Assembly: GCF_000183545.2 (NCBI RefSeq)
Contig: NZ_JH976535.1
Span: 2,109,837 to 2,173,836, forward strand
From: Thermaerobacter subterraneus DSM 13965
GTDB lineage: Bacteria; Bacillota; Sulfobacillia; Thermaerobacterales; Thermaerobacteraceae
Direction: 5' to 3'
Length of the DNA stretch: 64,000 nt
Part shown: positions 16,504 to 25,722 of the stretch, piece after piece
Layout: every line of letters starts with the position of its first letter
Position numbering within the stretch: position 1 is the first letter of the stretch
Notes under the pieces: generated by a model
Databases searched by the model: none
What the model was told of the DNA's origin: nothing
What the model saw: the letters and a program-made list of their open reading frames with translations, nothing else
Translations under genes and position numbers: made by a program

Positions 16504-16527
16504 GCCGGCGGGTTTCAACCCGCCGGC
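16504..16527 (-). terminator. Stem-loop directly after the sugar isomerase stop
   Basis: GCCGGCGGGTT (16504-16514) pairs with AACCCGCCGGC (16517-16527), 11 bp. It begins 2 nt beyond the isomerase stop on the minus strand. No T-run follows on that strand, so termination or mRNA 3'-end protection is possible but not certain. Confidence 0.5.
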
Positions 16528-16529
16528 TT

Positions 16530-17756
16530 TCAGTTCGAAGATCCGCCCGCTCCCACCGGCAGGGCCGCCAGCCTCTCCTTGAGCCGCTGGATGCTGGCGA
16601 TGGCCGAGGGGTCAAGGCCCCTCAGCAGGGCAGCGTAGACCGAAACGAAATCGCCGAAATAGGAAAGGCTGAGCAGCTGCGCCAGGCGGCTCCGGCCGTG
16701 CCCCGCGACGGTGACCCAGCCGGCCCGGCCGTCCACCAGCTCGGCGGTGATGGCCATGCGCGTCCGGTTCCGCGGGTGGTCCGGGCCGGCCTGCAGGCAA
16801 ACCACCAGCGGCCGGTGCGATGCCCCGTCCCGCCCGCCGCTGCCGGTTCCACCCGCCGCCCCGTCCAGGGGCACTCCCTCCCAGCCCATGATCTCGTTGT
16901 GGTTGAGCTCGGGGAACGCGTGGTAGTGCGCCAGCAGCTTGGCGTTCTCGTTCAGCTGGCACTGCCAGCGGTAGGCCGCCGCCTGGCCCAGGCGCCCGGC
17001 GCCGTAGATGAACACCGGCCGCTCCAGAAGTTGCCGCGCCAGCCGGTGGGCGGGGCCTTCCGGGCCGCCGGGTTCCAGCTCGCGGGCCTGGCGGCGCAGG
17101 ACGGCGATGGCTTCTTCCACCTGGGCCGAAGGATCGCCCATGCCGGTCCAGGCGCAGGTGAGGTACAGAACCGGTAGCATCAGGTAGCCCAGGGCGGCCC
17201 GGGGCGCCAGGCCGCCGGGCACCCGGACCTGCCGGACCGGCCGCCCGGCCGCCTCCGCCGCGGCTGCCCGCTCCAGCAACGGCCCGCCGCTGGCGACCGC
17301 CACCACCGCCGCCCCCCGGGCGAGGGCTTCTTCGAAAGCGCTCAGGGTCTCCTCGGTGGCCCCGGAGTAGCTGACGGCAAAGACCAGGTCCCCGGTCCCC
17401 ACCCAGCCGGGCAGGCCGTAATCCCGGTGGACCACCACCGGGACCGGCGCTTCCGGCTCCAGAACCGCCGCCACGAAGTCGCCGCCGATGGCCGACCCGC
17501 CCAGGCCGGCCACCAGCACGGCCCGCGGGGTGCCCGCCAGGGGCCGGGGCAGGTTGGCCGCCTCCCGGCCCAGCCGCAGGGCTTCCTCCAGCTGGTGGGG
17601 GAAGGCCGCGACCGCGCCCAGCATCCCTTGCCGGTCCAGTTCCCGCAAGGCTGCCCAGTCGGGAACCACCGTCCCCGGCCCCGCGGCTGCCGGTGCCGGG
17701 GGCGGCGCCCCTTCCTCCTGCCGTGACGGGTTGCTTACCCGCTGGTTCGAATCCAT
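16530..17756 (-). CDS. Bifunctional phosphoglucose/phosphomannose isomerase (SIS family)
   Basis: 408 residues; interconverts glucose-6-phosphate or mannose-6-phosphate with fructose-6-phosphate. ATG at 17756 follows GGGAGG. The SIS domain is clear: GLGGSAIGGDFV, VSYSGATEETLSAFEEAL and ASGGPL in the first lobe; FIYGAGRL, and the catalytic region ENAKLLAHYHAFPELNHNEIMGWE with the conserved Glu and His, in the second. The length exceeds archaeal relatives because of an N-terminal Pro/Ala-rich extension of about 40 residues. It lies 133 bp after the large transcription-like gene on the same strand and could feed sugar nucleotides for envelope glycans. Confidence 0.87.
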   Translation of the reverse strand: MDSNQRVSNPSRQEEGAPPPAPAAAGPGTVVPDWAALRELDRQGMLGAVAAFPHQLEEALRLGREAANLPRPLAGTPRAVLVAGLGGSAIGGDFVAAVLEPEAPVPVVVHRDYGLPGWVGTGDLVFAVSYSGATEETLSAFEEALARGAAVVAVASGGPLLERAAAAEAAGRPVRQVRVPGGLAPRAALGYLMLPVLYLTCAWTGMGDPSAQVEEAIAVLRRQARELEPGGPEGPAHRLARQLLERPVFIYGAGRLGQAAAYRWQCQLNENAKLLAHYHAFPELNHNEIMGWEGVPLDGAAGGTGSGGRDGASHRPLVVCLQAGPDHPRNRTRMAITAELVDGRAGWVTVAGHGRSRLAQLLSLSYFGDFVSVYAALLRGLDPSAIASIQRLKERLAALPVGAGGSSN

Positions 17757-17889
17757 CCGCTGGGCCTCCCTTTGCGCCAGTCCCTCGATCCGCCGGCACC
17801 GGCCCGCTAGCCGCCCTCCCGGACCAGGGGTCCGGCAAGGGGTGCGGGGAGCCGGCCGCGGCCGGCCTCCCGGCGCCGGCCGGTAACCG

Positions 17890-20800
17890 CTACCCGTCGC
17901 GAGTGTTGCCGCCCGGTTCCGGTTCTTCCCCCAGCGCTGCGGCCTCCGCCGGGCCCCCGTCCCCCAGGGGCGGGATCACGTCGACGCGGGCCTGGGGCGC
18001 CGCGGGCCAGCCCGGGGGGGCTGCAGCGACCACCCCGGAGCCCTCCAGGGCGGCGGCCGCCGCGTCGGCCAGGTCGCCGCCGCCGGGCAAGCCGGCGGCA
18101 CCGAACCCGCCCGGCGGCACGACCAGCCGGTAAGGCATGTAGAGGCGCAGGCGCGAGCCCTCGCCCACAGGCCACAGCCCCAGGGCGAAGAGTTCCGCCT
18201 CGATCTGCACGGGGTTGGCGTCCAACCCCCGCGACCGGCACCAGTCCCCCAGAGCCTCCAGGTCGACCACCCGGTCCGGTCCCGACCAGGAGGCCACCAC
18301 GTCGGCCAGGATGGCCCAGGCCGTCGCCGGCGTCTCCACCCACGCCGCCGGCAGGTGAACGGGGCGGCGGGGCCAGAGGCGGGTCACCGCCTGGTCCCAC
18401 AAGGCGGCCCGGGCCAGGGCGCCCCGGCCGCGACCCCCGCCGGCAGCCGCCGGTTCGTCCGCCGCGGCGGCCGCTGCGGCGCCGCTGGGCTCTCCCGCCC
18501 CGCCCGCCGGTGCCACCCGCTCCGGGACCAGCAGGGAAATCCAGGGGTCGAACCAGGCGGTAACCAGCCATTGCCGGCGCAGCCGCTCCAGCAGCTCGGG
18601 GCCCGGCTCCTCCCCCCGGGCGCCGGCGGCCCGGCGGATGCGGTCCGCCAGCCAGCCGGCGGCCTGGTCCAGGGCCGGCACGGCGGACTCCCGGTGCCCT
18701 GCGGGCCCGGTTCCGCCAGCGCCCCCGTCCCCGCCCGCGGCGGCGGCGACGTCAAGGGCCGGCCCTGCATCCCCCTGGGCCAGCTGGCGGAAGGCTCCGT
18801 GGAGCACGACGGCGTGGGCGAAGGCCGGGTCGGCCAGAGCCAGGGCGGCCAGCTGGTCGATCTCGCCGCCCGCCCGGACCCACCCGTCGTTCAGGGACGT
18901 GGCCGTCCAGGTGTCCTCCACGCCCGTCAGCCAGCCCATGGTGGCCAGGTAGGCGATGACCTGCCGGGCCTGGGAACGCTGCCGCCAGCGGCCCAGGTAC
19001 GAGGTGAGTTGGGACGTGTCGTACACGTGACCGGCCAGAAGCTCGGCCAGCAGCCCGCGTACCGCCGCCAGGTTGGTGGGGCGGGGGCCATAGGCAGGCA
19101 CCCGCACCGTCCCCGCGGACCGGGGGTCCGTCGCCAGCCACGCGGCCAGGCCGAACCGGTCCCGGCCGTAGCGCAGTACGGCGGTGTCCTCGTTGAGGGC
19201 CCGGGCCACCGTCCGCCGCGGGTAGCTGCGCACCCGCTGGACGGCCGCGACCACCTGGTCCAGGCTGGCCGGCTCCCCGGCTTCGGCCAGGGCATCGCGG
19301 CACAGCTGCGCCAGGTTCCGCTCCGGCTGCCGTTCCCAGTGGCTCAGGCCGTAAATCCCCCGGTCCACGCGGCGGAAGGGCTCCCCCGACGACAGGATGG
19401 TCAACACGTGGGTCGGCGGCATCTTCCGCCCTTCGGGCAACAGCTGGTTGACCAGCCGGGTGAGCTCGGCGTAGTGCAGGGGCCGCCCGTGCCGCTGCAG
19501 CGCCTGGTAGACGTAGTCCCGGGCCCGCATCCTTCGTCCCGCGCGCCAGTTGGCAAGGCCGTAGGTCCCGCCGGGGAAGCGGGCGAAGGAAGCCTGGGTG
19601 GTCACCACCGCCCGGGCCAGCGCCTCCGCAGGGGCGGGCAGGTCCCCCATGCCTTCCTCCAGGTGGGCGGCCAGTTCGGCCAGGGCCAGCGGGCGGCCGG
19701 CCGCCGCCAGGAACTCCTGCAGGCGCCGGGCCGCCTCCGGCAGGTGCTGGGCGATCTCCGCCGTCGACCAGGTCGACCCCGCCACCCGCCGCAGCCCGGG
19801 CGTCACGTGCACCAGCAGGCCCACCAGCCGGACCGCCTGGTCGGTCGACTCGGGCACGCCCACGGTGCCGTCCTGGCGCAGGGCCTCGGCCAGCTCGGCA
19901 GGCCCCGCGGCGCCGCAGCGGGTCGCCGCAGCCCGGACCGCGTCCACCAGCGGCTGGAAGCGCTCCAGTCGTGCCCGGGCCCTGGCGCGGCGCAGCGCCC
20001 GCCCCTGCACCACGCTGACCCACTGGCGGGTGGTCTGCCAGCGCGCGGCGATGGCCGACAGGTCGTGGGCTTCCTCCCCCAGCAGGCCGTACCGCAGGGC
20101 CAGCACTTCCCGCTCCCGGTCGGGCAGCGGCTCGATCAGCTCCTGCAGCCAGTCCTCCAGCCGGCGGGGGAACGCTCCCCTGCGGCTGCACTCCTGCCGG
20201 TACTGGTGCAGGCTTTGCAGAACGGCCGCGACGCCGCTCTCCCCGAGCCCGCGCAACCGGCGCAGCCCTTCCTGCGTAAAGCCGGCCAAGGCCCCGACGG
20301 TGTGCAGCCCCGCCCGCTGCAGGGCGGTGACGACCCGGCGCGGCAGGAGCAGGGCACCGATGGGAGCCGGATCGTCCATCAGGTCGGGGGCCAGGGGGTC
20401 GCCGGTGGCACCGCCGGGTGGCGGCAAGGGCCGGCCCGATTGCAGGGCGTCCAGGCGATGGCAGATCTCCGCCAGCGAGCGGGGCCCGAGCCCTCGCAGC
20501 CGCTGCAGCCCCGGTTCCCCCAGCTCCAGCAGCTGGCCCACGGTCTGGATCCCGGCCCGGCGCAGGGCCCGGTAGGCCCGCTGGCCCAGCCCGAGATCGT
20601 CCACGGGCCGCCGGCGAACGGCCTCGGGGAACCGCTGGGGGTCGTACCGGGTGGCCCGCGCCAGCAGCTGCCGCTGGTAGGCTCCGTCGGCCATGACCCG
20701 CGCCAGCTCGGTGACCAGGGCCAGCAGGCCCCGGGTCCCCATGCCGCGGGCGGCCAGAAGCCGCGGGTCATGCCGCCAGGCGAGATCGCCCACGGTCTCG

Positions 20801-21102
20801 TAACCCCGCTGCTGGAGCGCCAGGCGGACCCGAGGCGGGATGTCCAGCAAGTCGAGGGGGATCCCCGCCAGGCCGGTCGCCGCGGCAGCGGCGCCGGGTT
20901 CGCCTTCGGCCCCGCTCCGGTCCCCGGCCCGGTGGTCACCGGGCGAACCGGCCTGCGCCGGCTCCGGCTCCGGAGCAGGGGCCGGCCCTCCGGCGGGCGC
21001 CGCCTCCTGGGGCTGGTCCAGGCGGGGCCCTGCGCCCCCGGTGTCCGGCCGTTCCAGGTGCGGTGCGCCAGGCGCCAGGGGCCCATCAGGCGCCAGTTCC
21101 AT
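17890..21102 (-). CDS. Large DNA-binding protein with alpha-CTD-like, sigma region 4-like and HARE-HTH-like modules
   Basis: 1070 residues; not recognised as a named family. ATG at 21102 follows GGAGGGGAAAGA. Residues 1-77 are Pro/Ala-rich. About 78-300 hold three helix-hairpin-helix units like the C-terminal domain of RNA polymerase alpha; the clearest has RPVDDLGLGQRAYRALRRAG, then TVGQLLEL and LGPRSLAEI. About 318-385 match sigma-70 region 4 (EPLPDREREVLALRYGL, then TTRQWVSVVQGRALRRARAR). About 440-655 hold winged-helix units resembling HARE-HTH/RpoE-delta (YVYQALQRHGRPLHYAEL, FRRVDRGIYGLSHW). The remainder is partly disordered with helical blocks. No sigma region 2, ATPase or nuclease motif is visible. 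A role contacting promoter DNA or RNA polymerase is inference. Two inverted repeats lie upstream. Confidence 0.85.
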   Translation of the reverse strand: MELAPDGPLAPGAPHLERPDTGGAGPRLDQPQEAAPAGGPAPAPEPEPAQAGSPGDHRAGDRSGAEGEPGAAAAATGLAGIPLDLLDIPPRVRLALQQRGYETVGDLAWRHDPRLLAARGMGTRGLLALVTELARVMADGAYQRQLLARATRYDPQRFPEAVRRRPVDDLGLGQRAYRALRRAGIQTVGQLLELGEPGLQRLRGLGPRSLAEICHRLDALQSGRPLPPPGGATGDPLAPDLMDDPAPIGALLLPRRVVTALQRAGLHTVGALAGFTQEGLRRLRGLGESGVAAVLQSLHQYRQECSRRGAFPRRLEDWLQELIEPLPDREREVLALRYGLLGEEAHDLSAIAARWQTTRQWVSVVQGRALRRARARARLERFQPLVDAVRAAATRCGAAGPAELAEALRQDGTVGVPESTDQAVRLVGLLVHVTPGLRRVAGSTWSTAEIAQHLPEAARRLQEFLAAAGRPLALAELAAHLEEGMGDLPAPAEALARAVVTTQASFARFPGGTYGLANWRAGRRMRARDYVYQALQRHGRPLHYAELTRLVNQLLPEGRKMPPTHVLTILSSGEPFRRVDRGIYGLSHWERQPERNLAQLCRDALAEAGEPASLDQVVAAVQRVRSYPRRTVARALNEDTAVLRYGRDRFGLAAWLATDPRSAGTVRVPAYGPRPTNLAAVRGLLAELLAGHVYDTSQLTSYLGRWRQRSQARQVIAYLATMGWLTGVEDTWTATSLNDGWVRAGGEIDQLAALALADPAFAHAVVLHGAFRQLAQGDAGPALDVAAAAGGDGGAGGTGPAGHRESAVPALDQAAGWLADRIRRAAGARGEEPGPELLERLRRQWLVTAWFDPWISLLVPERVAPAGGAGEPSGAAAAAAADEPAAAGGGRGRGALARAALWDQAVTRLWPRRPVHLPAAWVETPATAWAILADVVASWSGPDRVVDLEALGDWCRSRGLDANPVQIEAELFALGLWPVGEGSRLRLYMPYRLVVPPGGFGAAGLPGGGDLADAAAAALEGSGVVAAAPPGWPAAPQARVDVIPPLGDGGPAEAAALGEEPEPGGNTRDG

Positions 21103-21237
21103 TCTTTCCCCTCCGTACGGGCGCCGCCCAGCGGCCGCGGGAGGCCGGCCCGGCCGCCCACGGGCCATGGAGCCGCAGGGCCGGGGGTGCCGCCGGTGCG
21201 GTGACCAGTGGGGGTCGCCACCCACCGACCGCGCATT

Positions 21238-21326
21238 TTCGACAAAACCTGTCGAACGATGGCGAAAGAGGGGGCGACCACTTATATCAATCGTGTTCGA
21301 TTGTAAACTTTTCTTGACGCTTTCAA
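21238..21326 (-). promoter_or_regulatory. Promoter/operator region of the large transcription-like gene
   Basis: An AT-rich island in a GC-rich genome. It has two perfect inverted repeats: TTCGACA-AAACC-TGTCGAA (21238-21256) and CAATCG-TGTT-CGATTG (21288-21303). On the minus strand TTTACA (21307-21302) and TATAAG (21286-21281) could be -35 and -10 with a short 15-nt spacer; TTGAAA at 21326-21321 is another -35 candidate. The second inverted repeat falls between the hexamers, as expected for a repressor site. The remaining sequence of the 436-bp gap (21103-21538) holds the acsA terminator. Confidence 0.5.
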
Positions 21327-21450
21327 CCAGAGCGGATCGCAAAAAGCCTGCCCCGCCCGACCAGAGCGGTTGGCCGGGACCATGCGAAGCAACAGAGGGC
21401 ATGATCCCGGCCGGGCGTGGCGGGCGGTGGGCTGGTCATCCGCCCTCACC

Positions 21451-21485
21451 GGAAAGGGACCGGGATCCCGCAGGACCCCGGTCCC
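21451..21485 (-). terminator. Terminator after acsA
   Basis: Read on the minus strand, GGGACCGGG (21485-21477 region) pairs with CCCGGTCCC (21464-21456), extended internally, and is followed by TTTCC. It lies about 55 bp after the acsA stop. Confidence 0.65.
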
Positions 21486-21538
21486 CGGCCGGGAGCTGGC
21501 CCGGTCCGCCCGCCAGCAGCAGGCTGGTGAGCGGGTGG

Positions 21539-23512
21539 TCAGCGGGCAGGCTGGGAGGCGTACATCTGGCGCAGCTGCTCCGGAACGTCGGGATCACGCA
21601 GGGTGGTGGTATCGCCCAGCTGGCGCCCTTCCACGATATCCCGCAAGAGGCGCCGCATGATCTTGCCGCTGCGGGTCTTGGGCAGGTCGGGCACGAACAG
21701 CACCCGGTCGGGCCGGGCGATGGGGCTGATCACCTTGGCCACGTGCTCCTTGAGTTCCGCCTCCAGCTCGGGACCGCCCTGCCGGCCGGCCTCCAGGATC
21801 ACGAAGCCCACGGGCACCTGGCCCTTGACCGGGTGAGGTGCCGCGATCACCGCCGCTTCCGCCACGGCCGGGTGGGACACCAGCGCGCTCTCGATCTCCA
21901 TGGTGCTCAGCCGGTGACCCGCCACGTTCATCACGTCGTCCACCCGGCCGAGCACCCAGAAGTAGCCGTCTTCGTCGATCTTGGCGCCGTCGCCGGGGTA
22001 GTACACATCCCGGCCCCACTTGGACCAGTAGGTGTTGACGTAGCGCTCCTCGTCGCCCCAGATGCCCCGGAGCATGGAAGGCCAGGGGCGCAGGATGGCC
22101 AGGTAGCCGCCGCCTTGGCCGGGCGGCACGGGGTTGCCCTGGTCGTCCAGCACCGCCGCCTTGATCCCGGGGAAGGGCCGGGTGGCGCTGCCGGGCTTGG
22201 TGACCGTCACCCCGGGGAGCGGGGTGATCATGATGGCCCCCGTCTCCGTCTGCCACCAGGTGTCCACGATGGGGCAGCGGCCGCCGCCGATGTGCTCGTG
22301 GTACCACATCCAGGCCTCCGGGTTGATGGGCTCGCCCACGCTGCCCAGGAGGCGCAGGCTCGAGAGGTCGTGCCGCCGCGGGTACTCGGGGCCGTCGGCG
22401 GCGAAGGCCCGGATGGCCGTGGGAGCCGTATAGAAGATGGTGATGCCGTATTTCTCGATGATCACCCACGGCCGGTCCTTGTCCGGCCAGTCGGGCGCCC
22501 CCTCGTACATAACCACCGTGGCGCCGTTGGCCAGCGGGCCGTAGACGATGTACGAATGGCCGGTGATCCAGCCGATGTCGGCCATGCACCAGTACACGTC
22601 GTCTTCCTGCAGGTCGAAGACCCACTTGGTGGTGGCGTACACGCCCGTCAGGTACCCGCCCGTGGTGTGGACGATGCCCTTGGGCCGCCCCGTGGTGCCC
22701 GAGGTGTACATCATGAAGAGCATATCCTCGGCGTCCATCGCTTCGGGCGGGCACAGCCGCTCCGCCTGCTCCATCAGCTCGTGCCACCAGCGGTCCCGGC
22801 CCGGCGTGAAGGGTACCTCATGGCCGGTGCGCCGCACCACCACCACAGCCTCCACATCCTGCTTGCCCGCCAGCAGCTTGAGCGCCTCATCGGCCTGGGC
22901 CTTGAGCGGAACCACCTTCCCCCGGCGGTAGAACCCGTCAGAGGTGACGAGGAACCGGGAGCCGGCATCTTCCATGCGCGAGGCCAGGGCCTGGGGGCTG
23001 AAGCCGGCGAAGACCACCGAGTGGGGCGCGCCGATGCGGGCACAGGCCAGCATGGCGATGGGCAGCTCGGGGATCATGGGCAGGTAGATGGTCACCCGGT
23101 CGCCCTTCTTCACGCCCAGGCCCTTGAGGACGCTGGCGAACTTGTTGACTTCCCGGTAGAGGTCATAGTAGGTCAGGGTGCGGGTATCCCCCGGCTCACC
23201 TTCCCAGATGATGGCGGCCTTGTTCCGCCGCGGCCCGCGGATGTGCCGGTCGACGCAGTTCACGCTGGCGTTCAGCTTGCCGCCGAGGAACCACCGGGCA
23301 TGGGGCGGGTTCCACTCCAGCACCCGGTCCCACTTCTGAAACCACTCCAGCTCTTCCGCCCACCGGGCCCAGAAGCCCTCGGGATCCCTTTCCGCTTCCT
23401 CGTAGACCGACTCGTCCCGCACGTGGGCGCGGGCCCGGAAGGACTCGGGGGGTGCGAAACGCCGTTCTTCCCGGAGCAGGGCATCGATGGGCCTTCCTGC
23501 CGCGTCTGCCAT
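21539..23512 (-). CDS. acsA: Acetyl-CoA synthetase (AMP-forming)
   Basis: 657 residues, the normal length; makes acetyl-CoA from acetate, ATP and CoA via acetyl-AMP. ATG at 23512 follows GAGGGAGGGGACACC. Motifs in order: [35 protein letters not shown] (AMP-binding loop), [28 protein letters not shown], and [10 protein letters not shown], whose second Lys is the residue acetylated and inhibited in AcuA/Pat-regulated homologues. The region upstream has a perfect 10-bp palindrome TCTAATTAGA (23563-23572) in an AT-rich patch that may be part of the promoter. An MHS transporter gene precedes it on the same strand but has its own terminator. Confidence 0.96.
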   Translation of the reverse strand: MADAAGRPIDALLREERRFAPPESFRARAHVRDESVYEEAERDPEGFWARWAEELEWFQKWDRVLEWNPPHARWFLGGKLNASVNCVDRHIRGPRRNKAAIIWEGEPGDTRTLTYYDLYREVNKFASVLKGLGVKKGDRVTIYLPMIPELPIAMLACARIGAPHSVVFAGFSPQALASRMEDAGSRFLVTSDGFYRRGKVVPLKAQADEALKLLAGKQDVEAVVVVRRTGHEVPFTPGRDRWWHELMEQAERLCPPEAMDAEDMLFMMYTSGTTGRPKGIVHTTGGYLTGVYATTKWVFDLQEDDVYWCMADIGWITGHSYIVYGPLANGATVVMYEGAPDWPDKDRPWVIIEKYGITIFYTAPTAIRAFAADGPEYPRRHDLSSLRLLGSVGEPINPEAWMWYHEHIGGGRCPIVDTWWQTETGAIMITPLPGVTVTKPGSATRPFPGIKAAVLDDQGNPVPPGQGGGYLAILRPWPSMLRGIWGDEERYVNTYWSKWGRDVYYPGDGAKIDEDGYFWVLGRVDDVMNVAGHRLSTMEIESALVSHPAVAEAAVIAAPHPVKGQVPVGFVILEAGRQGGPELEAELKEHVAKVISPIARPDRVLFVPDLPKTRSGKIMRRLLRDIVEGRQLGDTTTLRDPDVPEQLRQMYASQPAR

Positions 23513-23789
23513 GGTGTCCCCTCCCTCTGCGGGCTCGGTCCCGCCGGAATTCGTCCCCTATACCTCTAATTAGAACGGAACTCGCTCAGATCCTGCGGCC
23601 GGCGCCCAACCCCTCCTCCGCGGGGACGGCCCGAGCGGGTCCCGCACGTCCCTCCGCCCCGGGCCCCGGGGACGCGATTGACGCGAGGCGCGCCGCCGCG
23701 TCGCCGCCGCGGCGGCCGGGCATGGCGAAGCCGCGGCACCGGGAAGGCGCCGTCGCGACCCTACCGCCCGGCCCTTGCCGGCCCCGGGC

Positions 23790-23831
23790 AAAAGCCGGCC
23801 CCGCGGCGCCGCCAGGGCCCGCGGGGCCGGC
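23790..23831 (-). terminator. Terminator after the MHS-family transporter gene
   Basis: On the minus strand GCCGGCCCCGCGG (23831-23819) pairs perfectly with CCGCGGGGCCGGC (23806-23794) and is followed by TTTT (23793-23790). It begins 27 bp after the transporter stop. The rest of the 345-bp gap to acsA holds only a GC-rich stretch and the acsA upstream palindrome. Confidence 0.85.
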
Positions 23832-23857
23832 GCCCACCGGCCCGTTCGTCCGCCAGA

Positions 23858-25201
23858 TCAGTCGGCGGTGGCTTCGGTGGCATGGGTCTCCTGCCAGATG
23901 GACACCACGCTGGTCTCCTTCAGCAGGAAGGTCCCCACCACGAAGGTGATCAGGGCCACCGCCGTGGGATACCAGACGCCGGCATAGATGTTGCCCGTGC
24001 TGGCCACCAGGCTGGCCGAGATGTACGGCGTGAGGCCGCCGAACCAGCCGTTGCCCAGGTGGTAGGGCAGCGACAGGGCGGTGTAGCGGATCTTGCCGGG
24101 GAAGGTCTCGACCAGGAAGGCGGCGATGGGCCCGTAGACCATGGTGACGTAGAGCACCTGAATCCAGACCAGCAGGGTGAGCACCACCGGATTGCCGGCG
24201 TTCTGGTGCATCAGCTGGTACAGCGGATAGTAGGTCAGGGCAGCGATCAGGTTGCCTGCCATCATGATCGGCTTGCGGCCGATGCGATCCGACAGGTGGC
24301 CGAAGACGACGAAGAAGGGCGTGCCCAGGGCCAGGGCGACGGCCACGATGATGTTGGCGGTGACGAAGTCAACCTTCAGGGTATTCTGCAGGTAGACCAG
24401 GGCGTAGAACTGGCCCGTATACCAGACCACCGCCTGCCCGGCCGTGGCACCCAGCAGGGCCAGCAGGACCAGCTTCCAGTTGCGGAACGTCTCTCGAATC
24501 GGCGCCTGGGTGGTCTTGCCCTGGGCCTTGAGCTGCTGGAACAGGGGCGATTCCTGCAGGCGCATGCGCATCCACGCCGAGAGCACCAGCAGCACGGCGG
24601 AGAGCAGGAAGGGGATTCGCCATCCCCAGGCAGCAAAGGCTTCCGGGCTCATGGACAGGCGGACGATGAGGATGACACCCAGCGAAACGAACAGGCCCAG
24701 CGTGGCCGTGGTCTGGATGAAGGACGTGTAGAACCCGCGCCGGCCGTCGGGGGCGTGCTCGGCCACGTAGGTGGCCGCGCCGCCGTACTCGCCGCCCAGG
24801 GCCAGACCCTGCAGGAGCCGCAACACCAGGACGATGAGGGGTGCGGCAATGCCGATCTGGCTGTAGGTGGGTACCAGGCCGATGGCCGTGGTGGCACCGC
24901 CCATGATCAGCAGGGTCATCAGGAACGCGTACTTGCGCCCGATCAGGTCCCCCAACCGCCCGAACACCAGGGCGCCGAAGGGCCGCACCAGGAACCCGGT
25001 GGCAAAGATGGCCAGGGTGTTGAGCAAGGCGACGGTCGGGTTCCCCTTGGGAAAGAAGGCCGAAGCAATGACGGTGGAGAGGCTGCCGAAGATGTAGAAA
25101 TCATACCACTCGATGACGGTACCGCCGGCCGAGGCTGCGATGACACGCCAGATGTTCCGGCTGTCCGCAGGCCCGGCCGCAGTGGCACTGACGGCCCCCA
25201 T
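23858..25201 (-). CDS. MFS transporter, metabolite:H+ symporter (MHS) family
   Basis: 447 residues with about 12 membrane segments; a proton-coupled importer of organic acids or zwitterions, like ProP, KgtP and ShiA. ATG at 25201. MHS signatures: GTVIEWYDFYIFGSLS in helix 1, GRLGDLIGRK in the loop 2-3, LGGEYGGAATYVAEHAP in helix 5, and GHLSDRIGRKP in the loop 8-9. Immediately downstream (345 bp) is acsA, so acetate or a related short acid is a plausible substrate, but the strong terminator between them argues against a shared transcript. The upstream region has repeats and palindromes. Confidence 0.88.
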   Translation of the reverse strand: MGAVSATAAGPADSRNIWRVIAASAGGTVIEWYDFYIFGSLSTVIASAFFPKGNPTVALLNTLAIFATGFLVRPFGALVFGRLGDLIGRKYAFLMTLLIMGGATTAIGLVPTYSQIGIAAPLIVLVLRLLQGLALGGEYGGAATYVAEHAPDGRRGFYTSFIQTTATLGLFVSLGVILIVRLSMSPEAFAAWGWRIPFLLSAVLLVLSAWMRMRLQESPLFQQLKAQGKTTQAPIRETFRNWKLVLLALLGATAGQAVVWYTGQFYALVYLQNTLKVDFVTANIIVAVALALGTPFFVVFGHLSDRIGRKPIMMAGNLIAALTYYPLYQLMHQNAGNPVVLTLLVWIQVLYVTMVYGPIAAFLVETFPGKIRYTALSLPYHLGNGWFGGLTPYISASLVASTGNIYAGVWYPTAVALITFVVGTFLLKETSVVSIWQETHATEATAD

Positions 25202-25268
25202 GCAGGAAACCTCCCCTCTCGCGGTCCCTGGAACGCTCCTGGCCGGGCGCCCTGCCGGCCAGGGCCCC

Positions 25269-25380
25269 CACCGGTCCCCAGTACCGGTGCGAAGCCCCTG
25301 CCTTTCCCCGTGATGGCGCCGCCGTGATCCAGAGGGTCGTCACCGGTCCGCAGTACCGGCGCGATGCCCCTGCCTTTCCC
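25269..25380. repeat. Two 40-bp direct repeats, each with a hairpin, 72 bp apart
   Basis: 25269-25308 and 25341-25380 share CACCGGTCC-CAGTACCGG, then GCGA-GCCCCTGCCTTTCCC, with only about four differences. Each copy can form CACCGGT/ACCGGTG-type hairpins (the second with one change). They lie 68-180 bp upstream of the MHS transporter start, probably within its leader. They could be regulatory leader elements or a small repeat family; no known class was recognised. Confidence 0.65.
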
Positions 25381-25464
25381 TCCGGCTCCCGCCGGCAGCT
25401 TTCTCCCTCCCCTTCTCTTTCATCGCCCCCTTTCAGCGCCATGGCTTCCGGCCGGGGCACGCCT

Positions 25465-25585
25465 GTTCCAGGAACGTCCCATGGCACGATATGGGATGCC
25501 TAATTCCGCGCCGGCGGCCCAAATCCTGCCGGCCGCGGGTGGCGGGCACCTTCAAGACAACGAATTTCTGTTCCAGGCCTGGAAC
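25465..25585. promoter_or_regulatory. Related palindromes upstream of the transporter gene
   Basis: GTTCCAGGCCTGGAAC (25570-25585) is a perfect 16-bp palindrome. GTTCCAGGAAC (25465-25475) is a shorter one sharing the GTTCCAGG half-site, about 105 bp away. The surrounding AT-richer stretch (25490-25640) is the likeliest promoter area of the 521-bp gap 25202-25722. The regulator is unknown. Confidence 0.4.
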
Positions 25586-25722
25586 TTTAAAGCGGGTTCC
25601 GCTAGGGGGTGGGGATGAAGGGACGAAAAGCGGCGCAATAGCGGGCAGTACGGTGATTGCCGGCGGGCTTCCTGGCCGGGGCCAGGGTGCCGGCCCAGGC
25701 TGCCGGCACCGTCCAGGGGCAT

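Noticed and set aside
16420-16529. A cobalamin riboswitch before the BtuF-like gene
   Set aside because: I could not find the conserved B12-box or a matching multi-stem structure; only a simple hairpin belonging to the upstream gene's 3' end was seen.
18355-21204. A 949-codon open frame on the plus strand opposite the large transcription-like gene
   Set aside because: The minus-strand frame shows alpha-CTD, sigma4 and winged-helix motifs and a good start. The plus frame is Gln/Gly/Pro/His-rich without domains, a typical shadow in high-GC DNA.
21288-21303. The CAATCG/CGATTG repeat as a LexA (SOS) box
   Set aside because: The Firmicute SOS box is CGAAC-N4-GTTCG; this repeat has the wrong half-sites and spacing.
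20840-23569. A 909-codon plus-strand frame opposite acsA
   Set aside because: acsA has all its catalytic motifs on the minus strand. The antisense frame is His/Gly/Val-rich with no recognisable domain or ribosome-binding site.
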